Shown: positions 48,811 through 58,283 of the stretch, one piece after another
Numbering within the stretch: position 1 is the stretch's first letter
How the letters are laid out: the number at the start of each line of letters is the position of its first letter
Assembly (NCBI GenBank): GCA_035630295.1
Contig: DASQKY010000053.1
Coordinates: 35,649 to 99,648, forward strand
Direction of reading: 5' to 3'
Source: Acidimicrobiales bacterium
GTDB taxonomy: Bacteria > Actinomycetota > Acidimicrobiia > Acidimicrobiales > Iamiaceae
Length of the DNA stretch: 64,000 nucleotides
The notes under the pieces: generated by a model
What the model saw: only the letters and a program-made list of their open reading frames with translations
Databases searched by the model: none
Told to the model about the DNA's origin: nothing
Translations under genes and position numbers: made by a program

Positions 48811-50130
48811 TCAGGGGCGCTCGGCGTGGAGGTCGGGGCCGGCGGCGCCGGTGACCACCAGGGAGGCGATCTCCCCGACCGGCAAGTCGTCGGGGACGAC
48901 CACCACGCCGTCGATCTCGGGGGCCTCGCGGTGGGTGCGGCCCTCGCCCGGGCTGTCGACCAGCACCTCGACCCGCTCGCCCACCAGGTCGGCCCGGCGG
49001 CGCTCGGTGATGGCGTCCTGGAGCTCGCGCAGCTCGGCCAGCCGCTCGGCCATGAGGGCCGGGTCGACCGTGCCGTCCAGGTCGGCGGCGTAGGTGCCGT
49101 CCTCCTGCGAGTAGGAGAAGAAGCCGCACCAGTCCAGCTCCACCTCCTCCACGAAGCGAAGCAGGGCGTCGTGGTCGTCCTCGGTCTCCCCCGGGTAGCC
49201 CACGATGAAGTTGGAGCGCAGCGCAGCGCCGGGCTCCCGCCGGCGGATGTCGTCGATGCGGGCCCGGAAACGGTCACCGTCACCCCACCGCCGCATCCGG
49301 CGCAGCAGGGGCCGGGACACGTGCTGGAGCGACAGGTCGAAGTAGGGCACACCCGAGGCGCACACCGCGTCGACCAGGGCGTCGGTCAGGTCCGACGGGT
49401 ACAGGTACAGCAGCCGGACCCGCTCCACCCGGTCCGCCACCTGGCGCAGGAGGGGCACCAGGCCCCGCTCCCCCACCCCCTGGTCCCGCCCGTAGGAGGC
49501 CAGGTCCTGGGCCACCAGCACGATCTCGGCCGCCCCCAGCTGGTCGACCTCGGCCAGGACGGCCTCGGCCGGCCGGCTGCGCTGCGGCCCCCGGAACGAG
49601 GGGATGGCGCAGAAGCCGCAGGCCCGGTCGCAGCCCTCGGCCACCTTCACGTACGCCCACGGGGCGGTGGCCGCCGGCCGGGGCAGGTTCAGCAGGTCGA
49701 AGTCGGGGACGTCGGGGGCCACGGGGCCGGCGCTGCCCACCCGGGGGCGGAGCAGGACCGGGACCAGCCCCGCGCCCCCGGCCGGGGGCGGGGTGGTGGC
49801 CGGGTCCAGCAGCGAGTGGCCGAAGCCGACCACGGCGTCCACCTCGGGCAGCTCGGCGGCCAGCTCGTCGCCGTAGCGCTCGGCCAGGCACCCGGTGACC
49901 ACCAGGCGGGCCCCGTCCCGCCGGGCCTCGGCCAGGCCCAGGATGACCTCGATCGACTCCTGGCGGGCGTCCTCCACGAAGGCGCAGGTGTTGACCACCA
50001 CCACGTCGGCGTCGGAGGGGTCGTCAGCCGCGGTCAGCCCGTCGGCCACCAGGCGACCGGTGAGCTTGTCCGAGTCGACCGAGTTCTTGGGGCAGCCGAG
50101 CGTCTCCACCCAGTAGGAGCGTGCAGGCAC
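48811..50130 (-). CDS. rimO: Ribosomal protein S12 methylthiotransferase
   Basis: A 439-residue radical SAM enzyme that methylthiolates an Asp of ribosomal protein S12. Marks are TLGCPKNSVDSDKL, VVNTCAFVEDARQESI, GCLAERYGDEL, the radical SAM GCDRACGFCAIPSFRG and a C-terminal TRAM domain. The GPQRSRP sequence after the cluster site is RimO-like. The GTG at 50130 lies 8 bases from TAGCCT (leaderless); GTG at 50136 is only 2 bases from it. Distinguished from MiaB at 36 kb by these motifs. Confidence 0.95.
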   Translation of the reverse strand: MPARSYWVETLGCPKNSVDSDKLTGRLVADGLTAADDPSDADVVVVNTCAFVEDARQESIEVILGLAEARRDGARLVVTGCLAERYGDELAAELPEVDAVVGFGHSLLDPATTPPPAGGAGLVPVLLRPRVGSAGPVAPDVPDFDLLNLPRPAATAPWAYVKVAEGCDRACGFCAIPSFRGPQRSRPAEAVLAEVDQLGAAEIVLVAQDLASYGRDQGVGERGLVPLLRQVADRVERVRLLYLYPSDLTDALVDAVCASGVPYFDLSLQHVSRPLLRRMRRWGDGDRFRARIDDIRRREPGAALRSNFIVGYPGETEDDHDALLRFVEEVELDWCGFFSYSQEDGTYAADLDGTVDPALMAERLAELRELQDAITERRRADLVGERVEVLVDSPGEGRTHREAPEIDGVVVVPDDLPVGEIASLVVTGAAGPDLHAERP

Positions 50131-50138
50131 GAGCACCG

Positions 50139-50144
50139 AGGCTA
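50139..50144 (-). promoter_or_regulatory. -10 hexamer of rimO
   Basis: TAGCCT on the minus strand, 2 bases from the first and 8 bases from the second in-frame GTG; it favours the second as start. Confidence 0.5.
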
Positions 50145-50179
50145 CCGGTGACCGCCCCGGGGCCGGCCATGGGCGTGGC

Positions 50180-50185
50180 TAGCGT
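50180..50185 (+). promoter_or_regulatory. -10 hexamer of the luciferase-like gene
   Basis: TAGCGT, 6 bases before the GTG at 50192; leaderless. Confidence 0.55.
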
Positions 50186-50191
50186 GCGGCC

Positions 50192-50989
50192 GTGCACCAC
50201 GCCCTGTTCCTGGCCCCGTTCGAGGAGCTGAGCGACCCGCACGCCCTGGTCGAGGTGGCCCAGGCCGCCGAGGAGGCCGGCTGGGACGCCCTGTTCCTGT
50301 GGGACCACGTGCTGCGGGACCCGGCCGAGGCCACCCACGTGGCCGACGCCTGGACCATGCTGGCCGCGATGGCCGGCGCCACCGAGCGCCTGCGCATCGG
50401 GCCCATGGTCACGCCGCCGTCCCGGCGCCGGATGGCCACCCTGATCCGCCAGGCCACCACCGTCGACCACCTCAGCCAGGGCCGACTCACCGTGGGCGTC
50501 GGGTTGGGCGTGGACAGCTACGGGGAGCTGACCCGCTTCGGTGAGGTGGTCGACCCCCGCACCCGGGGCGAGATCCTGGACGAGGCGGTGGACGTGCTGG
50601 CCGCGGCGTGGCGGGGTGAGCACGTCGTGCACCGGGGCCGCCACCTGACCGTGGACGGCGTCACCTTCGAGCCTCGGCCCGTGCAACGACCGTCCATCCC
50701 GCTGTGGGCCGCGGCCCGGGAGCGGGCCCTGGCCCCCGTGCGGCGGGCCGCCCGCCTGGACGGCCTGTTCGCCATCGAGGTCGGGGTGGGCGACCTGCGC
50801 CGAGCCCTGGACGAGGTGGTGGCCGTGCGGGGCAGCCTGGACGGCTTCGACGTCGCCGTCCGGGTCAGCATCTTCGACGACCCGGCCCTGCTGGACGTGC
50901 CCGGCGTGACCTGGGCCATCCACTCCAACGCCCCCGACATCCCCCGGACCGAAGCCCTGGCCCGGGCCACCGCCGGCCCCTCGGCCTGA
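50192..50989 (+). CDS. LLM-class flavin-dependent oxidoreductase
   Basis: A 265-residue luciferase-like TIM barrel. EEAGWDALFLWDHVLRDPAE near residue 27, RLRIGPMVTPPSRR and TVDHLSQGRLTVGVGLGVD are typical. It should bind FMN or F420; mycobacterial relatives use F420, but the cofactor cannot be read off. GTG start with a -10 hexamer 6 bases upstream. It is divergent from rimO and convergent with the phosphatase; a hairpin separates them. Confidence 0.88.
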   Translation: MHHALFLAPFEELSDPHALVEVAQAAEEAGWDALFLWDHVLRDPAEATHVADAWTMLAAMAGATERLRIGPMVTPPSRRRMATLIRQATTVDHLSQGRLTVGVGLGVDSYGELTRFGEVVDPRTRGEILDEAVDVLAAAWRGEHVVHRGRHLTVDGVTFEPRPVQRPSIPLWAAARERALAPVRRAARLDGLFAIEVGVGDLRRALDEVVAVRGSLDGFDVAVRVSIFDDPALLDVPGVTWAIHSNAPDIPRTEALARATAGPSA

Positions 50990-50992
50990 GCG

Positions 50993-51021
50993 GTGGGCCG
51001 GGCCCGACGCCGGGCGCCCAC
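50993..51021. terminator. Hairpin between convergent genes
   Basis: Outer arms GTGGGC/GCCCAC and inner arms GCCCG-ACGC-CGGGC. It starts three bases after the luciferase-like gene and ends just before the phosphatase stop. Confidence 0.5.
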
Positions 51022-51024
51022 GGC

Positions 51025-52707
51025 TCACACCCCGGCGGGGGGGCCGGCCAGGCGCTCCTCGTGGACCGTCACCAGGTCGGGCTGGCCGGTGTGGTCGTGG
51101 CGGCTGCGCTCGAAGCGCACGGTGGCCCGGGGGCCGTCGAGGGTGAGGGTGGCCACGCCGTTGCCGAACCACGGCCCGCCGGCCAGGTCCCACCGCAGCG
51201 GCTCGTCGCCCCCGGCGGCCAGGCGACGCCCCACCTGCCCCAGCGCGGTGCCCACCGGCGAGGCGGCCAGGCGCAGGGCCCGCTCCAGGTTGGCGGGCAC
51301 CCCGTTGCGCAGCGGGGAGCTCACCAGCTGGACCACCCGGGCCCGGTCGACACCCAGGTCGGCCGGGGCCAGGTAGCTGAAGTGGACGTCCCCCGAGAGC
51401 ACCAGCAGCGAGGAAGGGCAGGGGCCCTCCTCCCCGGCGGCCACCGAGGCCAGCAGGGCGGCCAGGTCGTCGAAGGACCGGCCGAAGCTGGGCCAGTGCT
51501 CCAGGTCCCGGTCCCGGCGGGCCCGCTCGGCCAGCTGCCGCCCCGGCGGGCCGCCGCGCCCGGAGGCCACCGCCTCGGTCGACCGCTCCAGGTCGTGGAC
51601 GCCGGGCGGTAGCAGCCAGGGCAACGAGGAGCCCAGGAGCAGGTGGTCGAGCCCGTCGCGGTCGACCCGGGCCCGCTCCGCGGCCCACGCCATCTCCCGC
51701 CCGTCGATGATGGCTCGCTGCCCCTCGGCCAGGCACCGGCTGTTGCGGGTGTCGAGCAGCAGCAGGCGGGCCCGGGCCGAGCCCTCCAGGTCGCGGCAGG
51801 TGCTCCAGCGCTGCGCCGCCGGGTCGGCCCGGTCGAGGCGCCAGCCCTCGACGCGGCCCTCCAGCAGGGCGGTGGCGTCGTCGGCCCTGGCCACCGCCCG
51901 GGCCAGGTCGTCGCCCTCCAGCTGGGCCGGGGTGAGGTTCCCCCAGTGCTGGTAGAGCCAGTAGGAGACGAGGCCGCCGGCGATGCGGCGGTCCCACCAG
52001 GGCTCCCGCCCCATGCGGTCCAGCCAGGCCTCGGAGATGTTCCAGTCGTCGACCACGTCGTGGTCGTCGAAGACCATGGCCGAGGGCACCGTCGACAGCA
52101 GCCAGCGCACGTGGGGGTGGCCCCAGCTGCGGCGGTACAGCTCGACGTACTCGCCCAGGTCGGCCACCGACCCGGGCGGCGGGTCGACCGACCGCCGACG
52201 TCGTCGTCGCCCGGGGCCCACCACCTCATCGGCGTAGACCTGGTCGCCCAGCAGCGCCAGGGCGTCGGGCAGGTCGTCGGCCGAGCCCCGGGCCAGGCGC
52301 CGGGCCAGGGCGTCGAGGGCGTCGACGCCGTGGCCCTCGGGGTCCTCGGTGCGGGGCCGGTCGTACGGCGGCCGCAGCGGCGCCTCGACGCGGCACGAGC
52401 CGAACACCACCCGCAGCGGGCGGGCCCGATCGGCGGTGCGGATGACGCTGGGCGGCAGGTCGCCGGTCGGCGGGGGCCACACCGCCCGGTCGTCGAGGCG
52501 CACCTGGTAGGCGGTGGTGGCCGCGTCGGGCAGGCCGTCCACCACCACCAGGGCGTAGTGGGAGCCGGCCACGGCCGTGGTCCGGGCCCGCCCGGTGGCC
52601 GGCCCGGCCGTCACCTCCACCTGGCACGGGCCGTCGGCCTCGACCCAGACGGTGGCCGCCGGCCCGTCGACGCAGCGCAACAGCGGTCCCAGCACCAGCT
52701 CGGCCAT
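51025..52707 (-). CDS. PhoD-like alkaline phosphatase-family protein
   Basis: A 560-residue metallophosphoesterase of the PhoD/DUF family. An N-terminal fibronectin-like domain (WVEADGPCQVEVTAGP) is followed by the catalytic part: VVFGSCRVEAP, ALLGDQVYADEV, MVFDDHDVVDDWNIS and LVLSGDVHFSY provide the metal ligands. There is no signal peptide or Tat motif, so unlike secreted PhoD it is cytoplasmic. Substrate unknown. ATG start at 52707. Divergent from the CDGSH gene. Confidence 0.88.
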   Translation of the reverse strand: MAELVLGPLLRCVDGPAATVWVEADGPCQVEVTAGPATGRARTTAVAGSHYALVVVDGLPDAATTAYQVRLDDRAVWPPPTGDLPPSVIRTADRARPLRVVFGSCRVEAPLRPPYDRPRTEDPEGHGVDALDALARRLARGSADDLPDALALLGDQVYADEVVGPGRRRRRRSVDPPPGSVADLGEYVELYRRSWGHPHVRWLLSTVPSAMVFDDHDVVDDWNISEAWLDRMGREPWWDRRIAGGLVSYWLYQHWGNLTPAQLEGDDLARAVARADDATALLEGRVEGWRLDRADPAAQRWSTCRDLEGSARARLLLLDTRNSRCLAEGQRAIIDGREMAWAAERARVDRDGLDHLLLGSSLPWLLPPGVHDLERSTEAVASGRGGPPGRQLAERARRDRDLEHWPSFGRSFDDLAALLASVAAGEEGPCPSSLLVLSGDVHFSYLAPADLGVDRARVVQLVSSPLRNGVPANLERALRLAASPVGTALGQVGRRLAAGGDEPLRWDLAGGPWFGNGVATLTLDGPRATVRFERSRHDHTGQPDLVTVHEERLAGPPAGV

Positions 52708-52769
52708 CGCCCGTTCCTAGTGGACCGACCGGGCCGCCGCGGCCCGACCCGCCGGCGGGGCGACGGCCG

Positions 52770-52775
52770 TAGGCT
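52770..52775 (+). promoter_or_regulatory. -10 hexamer of the CDGSH gene
   Basis: TAGGCT, 6 bases before the ATG at 52782; leaderless. Confidence 0.55.
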
Positions 52776-52781
52776 CGGGCC

Positions 52782-53015
52782 ATGGCCGGACCCGATGCCT
52801 TCGTCACCACCGTGGAGCCCCGCCGCGACGGGCCGCTGGTGGTCACCGGCCGGGTGGCCCTGGCCGGCCCCGACGGCGCCCCGTCCGAGGTGGTCGAGCG
52901 GCTGTTCCTGTGCCGGTGCGGGGCCTCGGGCGACAAGCCCCGCTGCGACGGCACCCACAAGCGCATCGGCTTCACCGCCCCGGGCGTCGCCCCACCCCGC
53001 TCGCCCGCGCCCTGA
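52782..53015 (+). CDS. CDGSH iron-sulfur protein
   Basis: A 77-residue protein with one CDGSH-type 2Fe-2S site. The motif reads LCRCGASGDKPRCDGTH, giving the three Cys and one His ligands in the standard spacing. It lacks a membrane anchor, so it is a soluble cytoplasmic electron carrier or redox sensor, as in other bacterial members. Its stop is ten bases before that of the convergent DUF4395 gene. Confidence 0.92.
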   Translation: MAGPDAFVTTVEPRRDGPLVVTGRVALAGPDGAPSEVVERLFLCRCGASGDKPRCDGTHKRIGFTAPGVAPPRSPAP

Positions 53016-53024
53016 CCTCCCGGC

Positions 53025-53516
53025 TCAGGACGAGCGGGCCAGGCGGGTCGAGATGTCGGCGCACTCCTCGCACACCGACGAGGGGACGACCCCCAGGCGC
53101 ATGAGGACGGCGAAGATCCGACAGCCCAGGCACAGGCCCAGGGCCGACTCCAGGGTGGCGGCCACCGTGACCGCCCCGACCAGGGCCCGGGCCGGGCCAG
53201 AGGCACCGGCGACGGCGGCGACCACCGCGGCCAGGGAGAGGGCAGCGCCGATGCCCTGGGCGAAGCGCTTGGGCGGGCCCGGCGTGGGGCGGGGCGCCGC
53301 CGACAGGGCCGGGCGCACCACCCGGGTGACGAGCTGGCCCAGCGGGCTGAGGGTCGGGCCGCTCAGCACCCGGGCCACGAAGCCGTAGGCCAGGACGGCC
53401 AGCAGGGGCCACCAGCCGGTGAGGACGTAGGCCCCGCTGAAGCCCACCACCCCGGCCGCCACCAGGCGGGCCGACACCTCGTCGACGGGGTGGGGGAAGC
53501 GGAACACGGACCTCAC
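53025..53516 (-). CDS. DUF4395 membrane protein
   Basis: A 163-residue protein of the DUF4395 family, with about four hydrophobic helices. FRFPHPVDEVSARLVAAG at the start is the family signature. Cysteines lie in CLGCRIF and CEECADI; these pairs are typical and may be redox-active. The GTG at 53516 is chosen because TAGGGT lies 7 bases upstream; an ATG at 53534 would add 6 residues. Function unknown; the family is often found beside thioredoxin-like genes, none of which are here. Confidence 0.85.
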   Translation of the reverse strand: MRSVFRFPHPVDEVSARLVAAGVVGFSGAYVLTGWWPLLAVLAYGFVARVLSGPTLSPLGQLVTRVVRPALSAAPRPTPGPPKRFAQGIGAALSLAAVVAAVAGASGPARALVGAVTVAATLESALGLCLGCRIFAVLMRLGVVPSSVCEECADISTRLARSS

Positions 53517-53523
53517 CCGCAAA

Positions 53524-53529
53524 ACCCTA
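53524..53529 (-). promoter_or_regulatory. -10 hexamer of the DUF4395 gene
   Basis: TAGGGT on the minus strand, 7 bases before the GTG at 53516; it decides the start. Confidence 0.55.
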
Positions 53530-53558
53530 CCCAACGGGTCGGCTTTTGCGGCGCGCCG

Positions 53559-56102
53559 TCAGGGCCGGTCGGGCGACCCCGGGCCCGGCCCGGGGGTGTC
53601 GGGGCCCGGCGGCGAGCCGGGGCCGCCGGCCGAGGGGCCGCCCTCCAGCTCGTCCACGGTCATGAGCACGGCCCGGGCCTTGGAGCCGACCGAGGGACCG
53701 ACCACGCCCCGCTGCTCCAGCAGGTCCATGAGGCGGCCGGCCCGGGCGAAGCCGACCTTGAGCTTGCGCTGGAGCATGGAGGTGGAGCCCAGCTGGCTGC
53801 GGACCACCAGCTCGGTGGCCTGGGCCAGGAGGTCGTCGTCGTCCCCGTCACCCGGGGCCCCGCCCCCACCGCCGCCCACGCGGCCCTGGGCCTCGTCGCT
53901 GCCCAGGACGGTCTCGTCGTAGCTCACCTCGGGCGACTGGCGCCGCCAGTGGGCCACCACTTGGCGCACCTCCTCCTCGGTCACCCACGAGCCCTGGACC
54001 CGGTGGGGGACGCTGGAGGACGGGCCCAGCAGGAGCATGTCGCCCTTGCCCAGGAGGCGCTCGGCCCCCTGCTGGTCGAGGATGACCCGGCTGTCGGTGC
54101 TGCTGGACACGGCGAAGGCCCACCGGCTGGGGACGTTGGCCTTGATGAGGCCGGTGATGACGTTGACCGAGGGGCGCTGGGTGGCGATGACCAGGTGGAT
54201 GCCCACCGCCCGGGCCTTCTGGGCGATGCGGGTGATCGACTCCTCGACGTCGCGGGCCGCCACCATCATCAGGTCGGCCAGCTCGTCGATCACCACCAGG
54301 ATGAACGGCAGGCGCGGGTAGCTGGGGTCCAGCTCGGTCCGGGGCTGCAGCTCGCCCCGGTCGTGGGCGGCGTTGTAGCCGGTGACGTCGCGGAAGCCGA
54401 CCTCGGCCAGCAGGTCGTAGCGGCGCTCCATCTCCCGCACCGCCCAGGCCAGGGCGTTGGCCGCCTTCTTGGGGTCGGTCACCACCTCGGTCAGCAGGTG
54501 GGGCAGCCGGTTGTACTGGCCCATCTCGACCTGCTTGGGGTCGACCAGGATCATGCGCACCTGGTCCGGCGTGGCCCGCATCAGCACCGAGGTCAGCAGC
54601 GAGTTGATGCACGACGACTTGCCGGCCCCGGTGGCCCCGGCGATGAGGACGTGGGGCATGGCGGCCAGGGCGGCCATGACCGCCTTGCCGTCGATGTCGC
54701 GGCCGACGGCCACCTCCAGCGGGTGGGTGGCGGCCCGGGCCTCGGGGCTGGCCAGGATGTCGCCCACCGTGACCAGCTGCTTGTCGACGTTGGGGATCTC
54801 GACGCCGATGGCCTGCTTGCCGGGGATGGGGGCCAGGATGCGGACGTCCGCGGTGGCCATGGCGTACGCGATGTCGCGGTGCAGCGAGGTGACGCGAGCC
54901 ACCTTCACCCCCGGGCCCAGCTCCAGCTCGTAGCGGGTCACCGTGGGGCCGACGGTCATGCCCACCAGCCGGGTCTCGACGCCGTGCTCGGCCAGGGCGT
55001 GCTCCAGGTGGCGGCCCACCTCCTCGACCTTGCGGCGGTCGACGGCCTTGCTGCCGGTGCGGTCGAGCACCTTGGCCGGCGGCAGCTTCCAGGCCGACGG
55101 CTGGGCCGCGGGGCCCAGGTCGAGGTCGAGCTGCTCGGGCTCGACCTCGGGCGGGGGGGCCTTGGCCTTGCGGGCCCGGCGCCGGGGCGGGGGCGGGTCG
55201 CCCTCGGCCTCGAAGTCGTAGACGGCCGGGTCGTCGGCGCCGTCGGTCAGGTCGACCAGCCCGTCGGTGGCGTCGTCCCGGGCCTCGCGCTCCAGCCGGA
55301 ACAGGGACCGGAAGGCGGCCCACACCCGGCTCAGGGCCGGGCGGGTCCCGGCCGCCACCCCGGAGGCGGCCCGCGGCACGGCCGTGCGCAGGGTCAGGTC
55401 GGCCACCAGGATCACGCCGGCCACGGCCACCAGCACCAGGACGGCCACCGCCCCGGCCGTGGCGGCCAGGGTGCGCAGCGGCTCGCCGACCAGGGCCCCG
55501 ATCGCACCGGCGGCGTCGACCAGCTCGTCGCCCGGCGCCCCGATGGGGGGCGAGCCGGTGGCCAGGTGGAGCAGCCCCAGGCCGGACACGGCCAGCAGCA
55601 CGGCGCCCAGGGCCCGGCGGGCCGGGCCGTGGGCGGCCTGCGGAACCTCGCCGGTGTCGGGGTCGGGCTCGGGCGCGGAGGCCACCCGGCCCCGGATGAG
55701 GAGGGCCCCGGCCACGGCCAGGACGGGGGGCACCAGCACCCGGGCCCCGCCCACCAGCAGGCCGACACCGCGGGCCGCGGCCCGGCCCAGCAGGCCCCCG
55801 GCGTCCCCGCCGTAGATCCCCAGGGCAGCTACCACGGCCAGCAGGATCAGGACCAGGCCGGCCAGGTCGGCCCGGTGGCCCTCGGTGGCCCTGGCCGTGG
55901 CCCGGGCCACCCGCACCACGGTGGGGTCGGTGGCCGGGGCCGGGCGCCGGGCGCCGGGCCCCCGGGACCCACCCTTCCCACCACCGGACGGCGGGCGACG
56001 CCCACCGGCGGGGGTGGAGCGGGAGCGGGACGACGACCCGGAGCGCGAGCCCCCGGACCCACCCCGACCCGCCGAACGGGGGCTTCGGCGCGTGGCGGTC
56101 AC
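53559..56102 (-). CDS. ftsK: DNA translocase FtsK/SpoIIIE
   Basis: An 847-residue DNA pump for chromosome segregation at the septum. Residues 1-65 are Arg/Ser/Gly-rich, then about four hydrophobic helices, a short charged/Pro linker, the alpha/beta motor with Walker A GATGAGKSS and Walker B ILVVIDELADLMM, and a C-terminal gamma winged helix (STSMLQRKLKVGFARAGRLM) that reads polar DNA sequences. A GTG start at 56102 fits a TAGCGT 10 bases upstream. It is a true FtsK, unlike the soluble ATPase at 10.6 kb, which lacks membrane and gamma parts. Confidence 0.95.
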   Translation of the reverse strand: MTATRRSPRSAGRGGSGGSRSGSSSRSRSTPAGGRRPPSGGGKGGSRGPGARRPAPATDPTVVRVARATARATEGHRADLAGLVLILLAVVAALGIYGGDAGGLLGRAAARGVGLLVGGARVLVPPVLAVAGALLIRGRVASAPEPDPDTGEVPQAAHGPARRALGAVLLAVSGLGLLHLATGSPPIGAPGDELVDAAGAIGALVGEPLRTLAATAGAVAVLVLVAVAGVILVADLTLRTAVPRAASGVAAGTRPALSRVWAAFRSLFRLEREARDDATDGLVDLTDGADDPAVYDFEAEGDPPPPRRRARKAKAPPPEVEPEQLDLDLGPAAQPSAWKLPPAKVLDRTGSKAVDRRKVEEVGRHLEHALAEHGVETRLVGMTVGPTVTRYELELGPGVKVARVTSLHRDIAYAMATADVRILAPIPGKQAIGVEIPNVDKQLVTVGDILASPEARAATHPLEVAVGRDIDGKAVMAALAAMPHVLIAGATGAGKSSCINSLLTSVLMRATPDQVRMILVDPKQVEMGQYNRLPHLLTEVVTDPKKAANALAWAVREMERRYDLLAEVGFRDVTGYNAAHDRGELQPRTELDPSYPRLPFILVVIDELADLMMVAARDVEESITRIAQKARAVGIHLVIATQRPSVNVITGLIKANVPSRWAFAVSSSTDSRVILDQQGAERLLGKGDMLLLGPSSSVPHRVQGSWVTEEEVRQVVAHWRRQSPEVSYDETVLGSDEAQGRVGGGGGGAPGDGDDDDLLAQATELVVRSQLGSTSMLQRKLKVGFARAGRLMDLLEQRGVVGPSVGSKARAVLMTVDELEGGPSAGGPGSPPGPDTPGPGPGSPDRP

Positions 56103-56112
56103 AGTGGGCCCG

Positions 56113-56118
56113 ACGCTA
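56113..56118 (-). promoter_or_regulatory. -10 hexamer of ftsK
   Basis: TAGCGT on the minus strand, 10 bases before the GTG. Confidence 0.45.
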
Positions 56119-56202
56119 CCAGCGCCCTCCGGCCCCGAAGCGGACACCCGCGCGCCCCCGGCGCCGAGGTGAACGATGCATGACACGGAGATGTCCGGGG
56201 CG

Positions 56203-56208
56203 TAGCGT
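56203..56208 (+). promoter_or_regulatory. -10 hexamer of the Tat phosphoesterase gene
   Basis: TAGCGT, about 47 bases before the GTG at 56256, which has AGGAGG upstream. Confidence 0.4.
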
Positions 56209-56255
56209 CCTCGGGCCCCCGCACGGCGGGCACCGGGACCGACCAGGAGGGCGAC

Positions 56256-58259
56256 GTGGGCCAGCCGCGCCGAGGCATCGATCGACGGCAGCTCCTCATC
56301 GGAGGGGCCAGCGCCGCCGCGGCGTGGCATCTGGGCGGGATCCCCCTGGTGGGGGCGGTGGGCCGGAGCGTCCGCCACCTGCCCCTGGCCGCCCTGGTCG
56401 ACCCGGCCGGCACCACCCTGCAGGCCACCCTGGCCCGGGCCCCCGGCGACGGCTACCGGCGCCTGGTCGAGGGCCCCGGCCAGCCCCTGGTGGTGCGGCC
56501 CGAGCTGGCCGCCCCCAAGGGCGGGCGGGAGGACCGGCGCCGCCCGCTGGCCGCCCTGGTGCAGATCAGCGACCTCCACCTGGTGGACGTCCAGAGCCCG
56601 GGGCGGGTCGAGCTGCTGGACCGCCTGGGGGGACCGCTGACCGCGGCCTGGCGCCCCCAGGAGGCCCTGTCGACCCAGGTGGCGGCGGCCATGATGGGCC
56701 ACGTCGGCGGCCTGGCGCGGGGGCCGGTCACCGGCCGCCCGTTCGACGCCCTGGTCTCCACCGGCGACAACACCGACAACGGCCAGCTCAACGAGCTGGA
56801 CTGGTTCATCGGCGTGCTCGACGGCGGGCCCCTCACCCCCGACAGCGGGGCGCTCGGCACCTACGAGGGCATGCAGGACGGCACCGACCCCGACCCCGTC
56901 TACTGGCACCCCGACGACGGCGTGGCCGACCAGTGGAAGGCCGAGCGGGGCTTCCCGTCCTTCGACGGGCTCCTGGCCGACGCCATCGCCTCCTTCGACG
57001 CCCCCGGGGTGCGCTTCCCGTGGTGGCCCACCTACGGCAACCACGACGGCCTGCTCCAGGGCAACGTGGCCCCGTCCGGGCCGTACGACGAGATCGTGAC
57101 CGGGAACCGCAAGATCACCGGCCTGCCGGACGGCACCGACCCCTACTCCCTGGTGGCCGACCTGTTCGCCGACCCGGCCGGGGTGGCCGCCAGCCTGGCC
57201 GCCGGCCGGTACCGGTTCCGGGAGGTCACCGCCGACCCCGACCGCCGCTCGGCGCGGCGGCCCGACTGGATCGAGCGCATGCTGGCCTCGCCCGGGGGCC
57301 ACGGCTACGTCTCCGACGACCTGGAGGCCACCAAGACCTGGTACCGGTTCGAGGTGGCCGAGGGCGTGGTCGGCCTCAGCCTCGACACCTGCGCCCACGG
57401 CGGCGCGTCCAACGGCTGCATCACCGAGGGCCAGCTCCGGTGGCTGGAGGAGGAGCTGGCCTCGGTCCACTCCACCCACGTGGCCGCCGACGGCTCCGTG
57501 GTGCGCACCGGGGCCGACGACCAGTTGGTCCTGGTGTTCAGCCACCACACCTCGGGGACCATGGACGCCGATCCGCCCGACCCGGCCTTCCCGTCCGAGC
57601 GCCGGGTCCAGGGCGAGGAGCTGGTGGCCACCCTGCTCCGCTACCCCAACGTGGTGGCGTGGGTCAACGGCCACACCCACACCCACGGGATCACCGCCCA
57701 CCCCGACCGGAGGGACCTCACCCCGGGGTTCTGGGAGGTGACCACGGCCAGCCACATCGACTTCCCCCAGCAGTCCCGCGTGCTGGAGCTGGTCGACAAC
57801 GCGGACGGCACCCACTCCCTGTTCGGGGTGGTCCTGGACCACGACGCCCCGGCGGTGGCCGACCCGTCCGATCGGAGCCTGGCCGGCCTGGTGTCCATCA
57901 GCCGGGAGCTGTCGGCCAACGACGCCCAGGGCCACTCGGCCGCCTTCTCCGACCCGGCGGTGTTCAACGTCGAGCTGGTGCGGGCCGCCCCCTTCGTGCG
58001 GGGCGGGCCGGCCATGGGGCGCGCCGCCGCGGCCGCTCCTCGGGGCGCCGGCTCTTCGGGCCCGGACGACGGCGGGTCCGGGCCAGGCCTGGTCCTGCCC
58101 GGCCTGGCCACCGCCCTGCTGGCCGGCGGGGCCGCGGTGGGGGCCACCGTCAGCCTGCGCCGGCGCCGCCAGGGGGCCGAGGCCCGGGCCGGGGCGGGAC
58201 CCGACGGCAGAGGTGACGACGGCGAGGATGTGGGCCAGGGCGGACCCGACCGGATGTGA
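56256..58259 (+). CDS. Tat-exported metallophosphoesterase with C-terminal anchor
   Basis: A 667-residue protein. The N-terminus has a twin-arginine-like signal (GIDRRQLLIGGASAAAAWHL). The calcineurin-type phosphoesterase motifs follow: QISDLHLVD, STGDNTDN, YGNHDG and WVNGHTHTHG. Near the end a hydrophobic helix (LVLPGLATALLAGGAAVGAT) with Arg behind it makes a membrane anchor, so the enzyme is on the outer cell face. It matches actinobacterial TIGR03767-type phosphoesterases of unknown substrate. GTG start. It is divergent from ftsK. Confidence 0.88.
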   Translation: MGQPRRGIDRRQLLIGGASAAAAWHLGGIPLVGAVGRSVRHLPLAALVDPAGTTLQATLARAPGDGYRRLVEGPGQPLVVRPELAAPKGGREDRRRPLAALVQISDLHLVDVQSPGRVELLDRLGGPLTAAWRPQEALSTQVAAAMMGHVGGLARGPVTGRPFDALVSTGDNTDNGQLNELDWFIGVLDGGPLTPDSGALGTYEGMQDGTDPDPVYWHPDDGVADQWKAERGFPSFDGLLADAIASFDAPGVRFPWWPTYGNHDGLLQGNVAPSGPYDEIVTGNRKITGLPDGTDPYSLVADLFADPAGVAASLAAGRYRFREVTADPDRRSARRPDWIERMLASPGGHGYVSDDLEATKTWYRFEVAEGVVGLSLDTCAHGGASNGCITEGQLRWLEEELASVHSTHVAADGSVVRTGADDQLVLVFSHHTSGTMDADPPDPAFPSERRVQGEELVATLLRYPNVVAWVNGHTHTHGITAHPDRRDLTPGFWEVTTASHIDFPQQSRVLELVDNADGTHSLFGVVLDHDAPAVADPSDRSLAGLVSISRELSANDAQGHSAAFSDPAVFNVELVRAAPFVRGGPAMGRAAAAAPRGAGSSGPDDGGSGPGLVLPGLATALLAGGAAVGATVSLRRRRQGAEARAGAGPDGRGDDGEDVGQGGPDRM

Positions 58260-58283
58260 CCGGCGGGCCGCCGATCTCGGCCC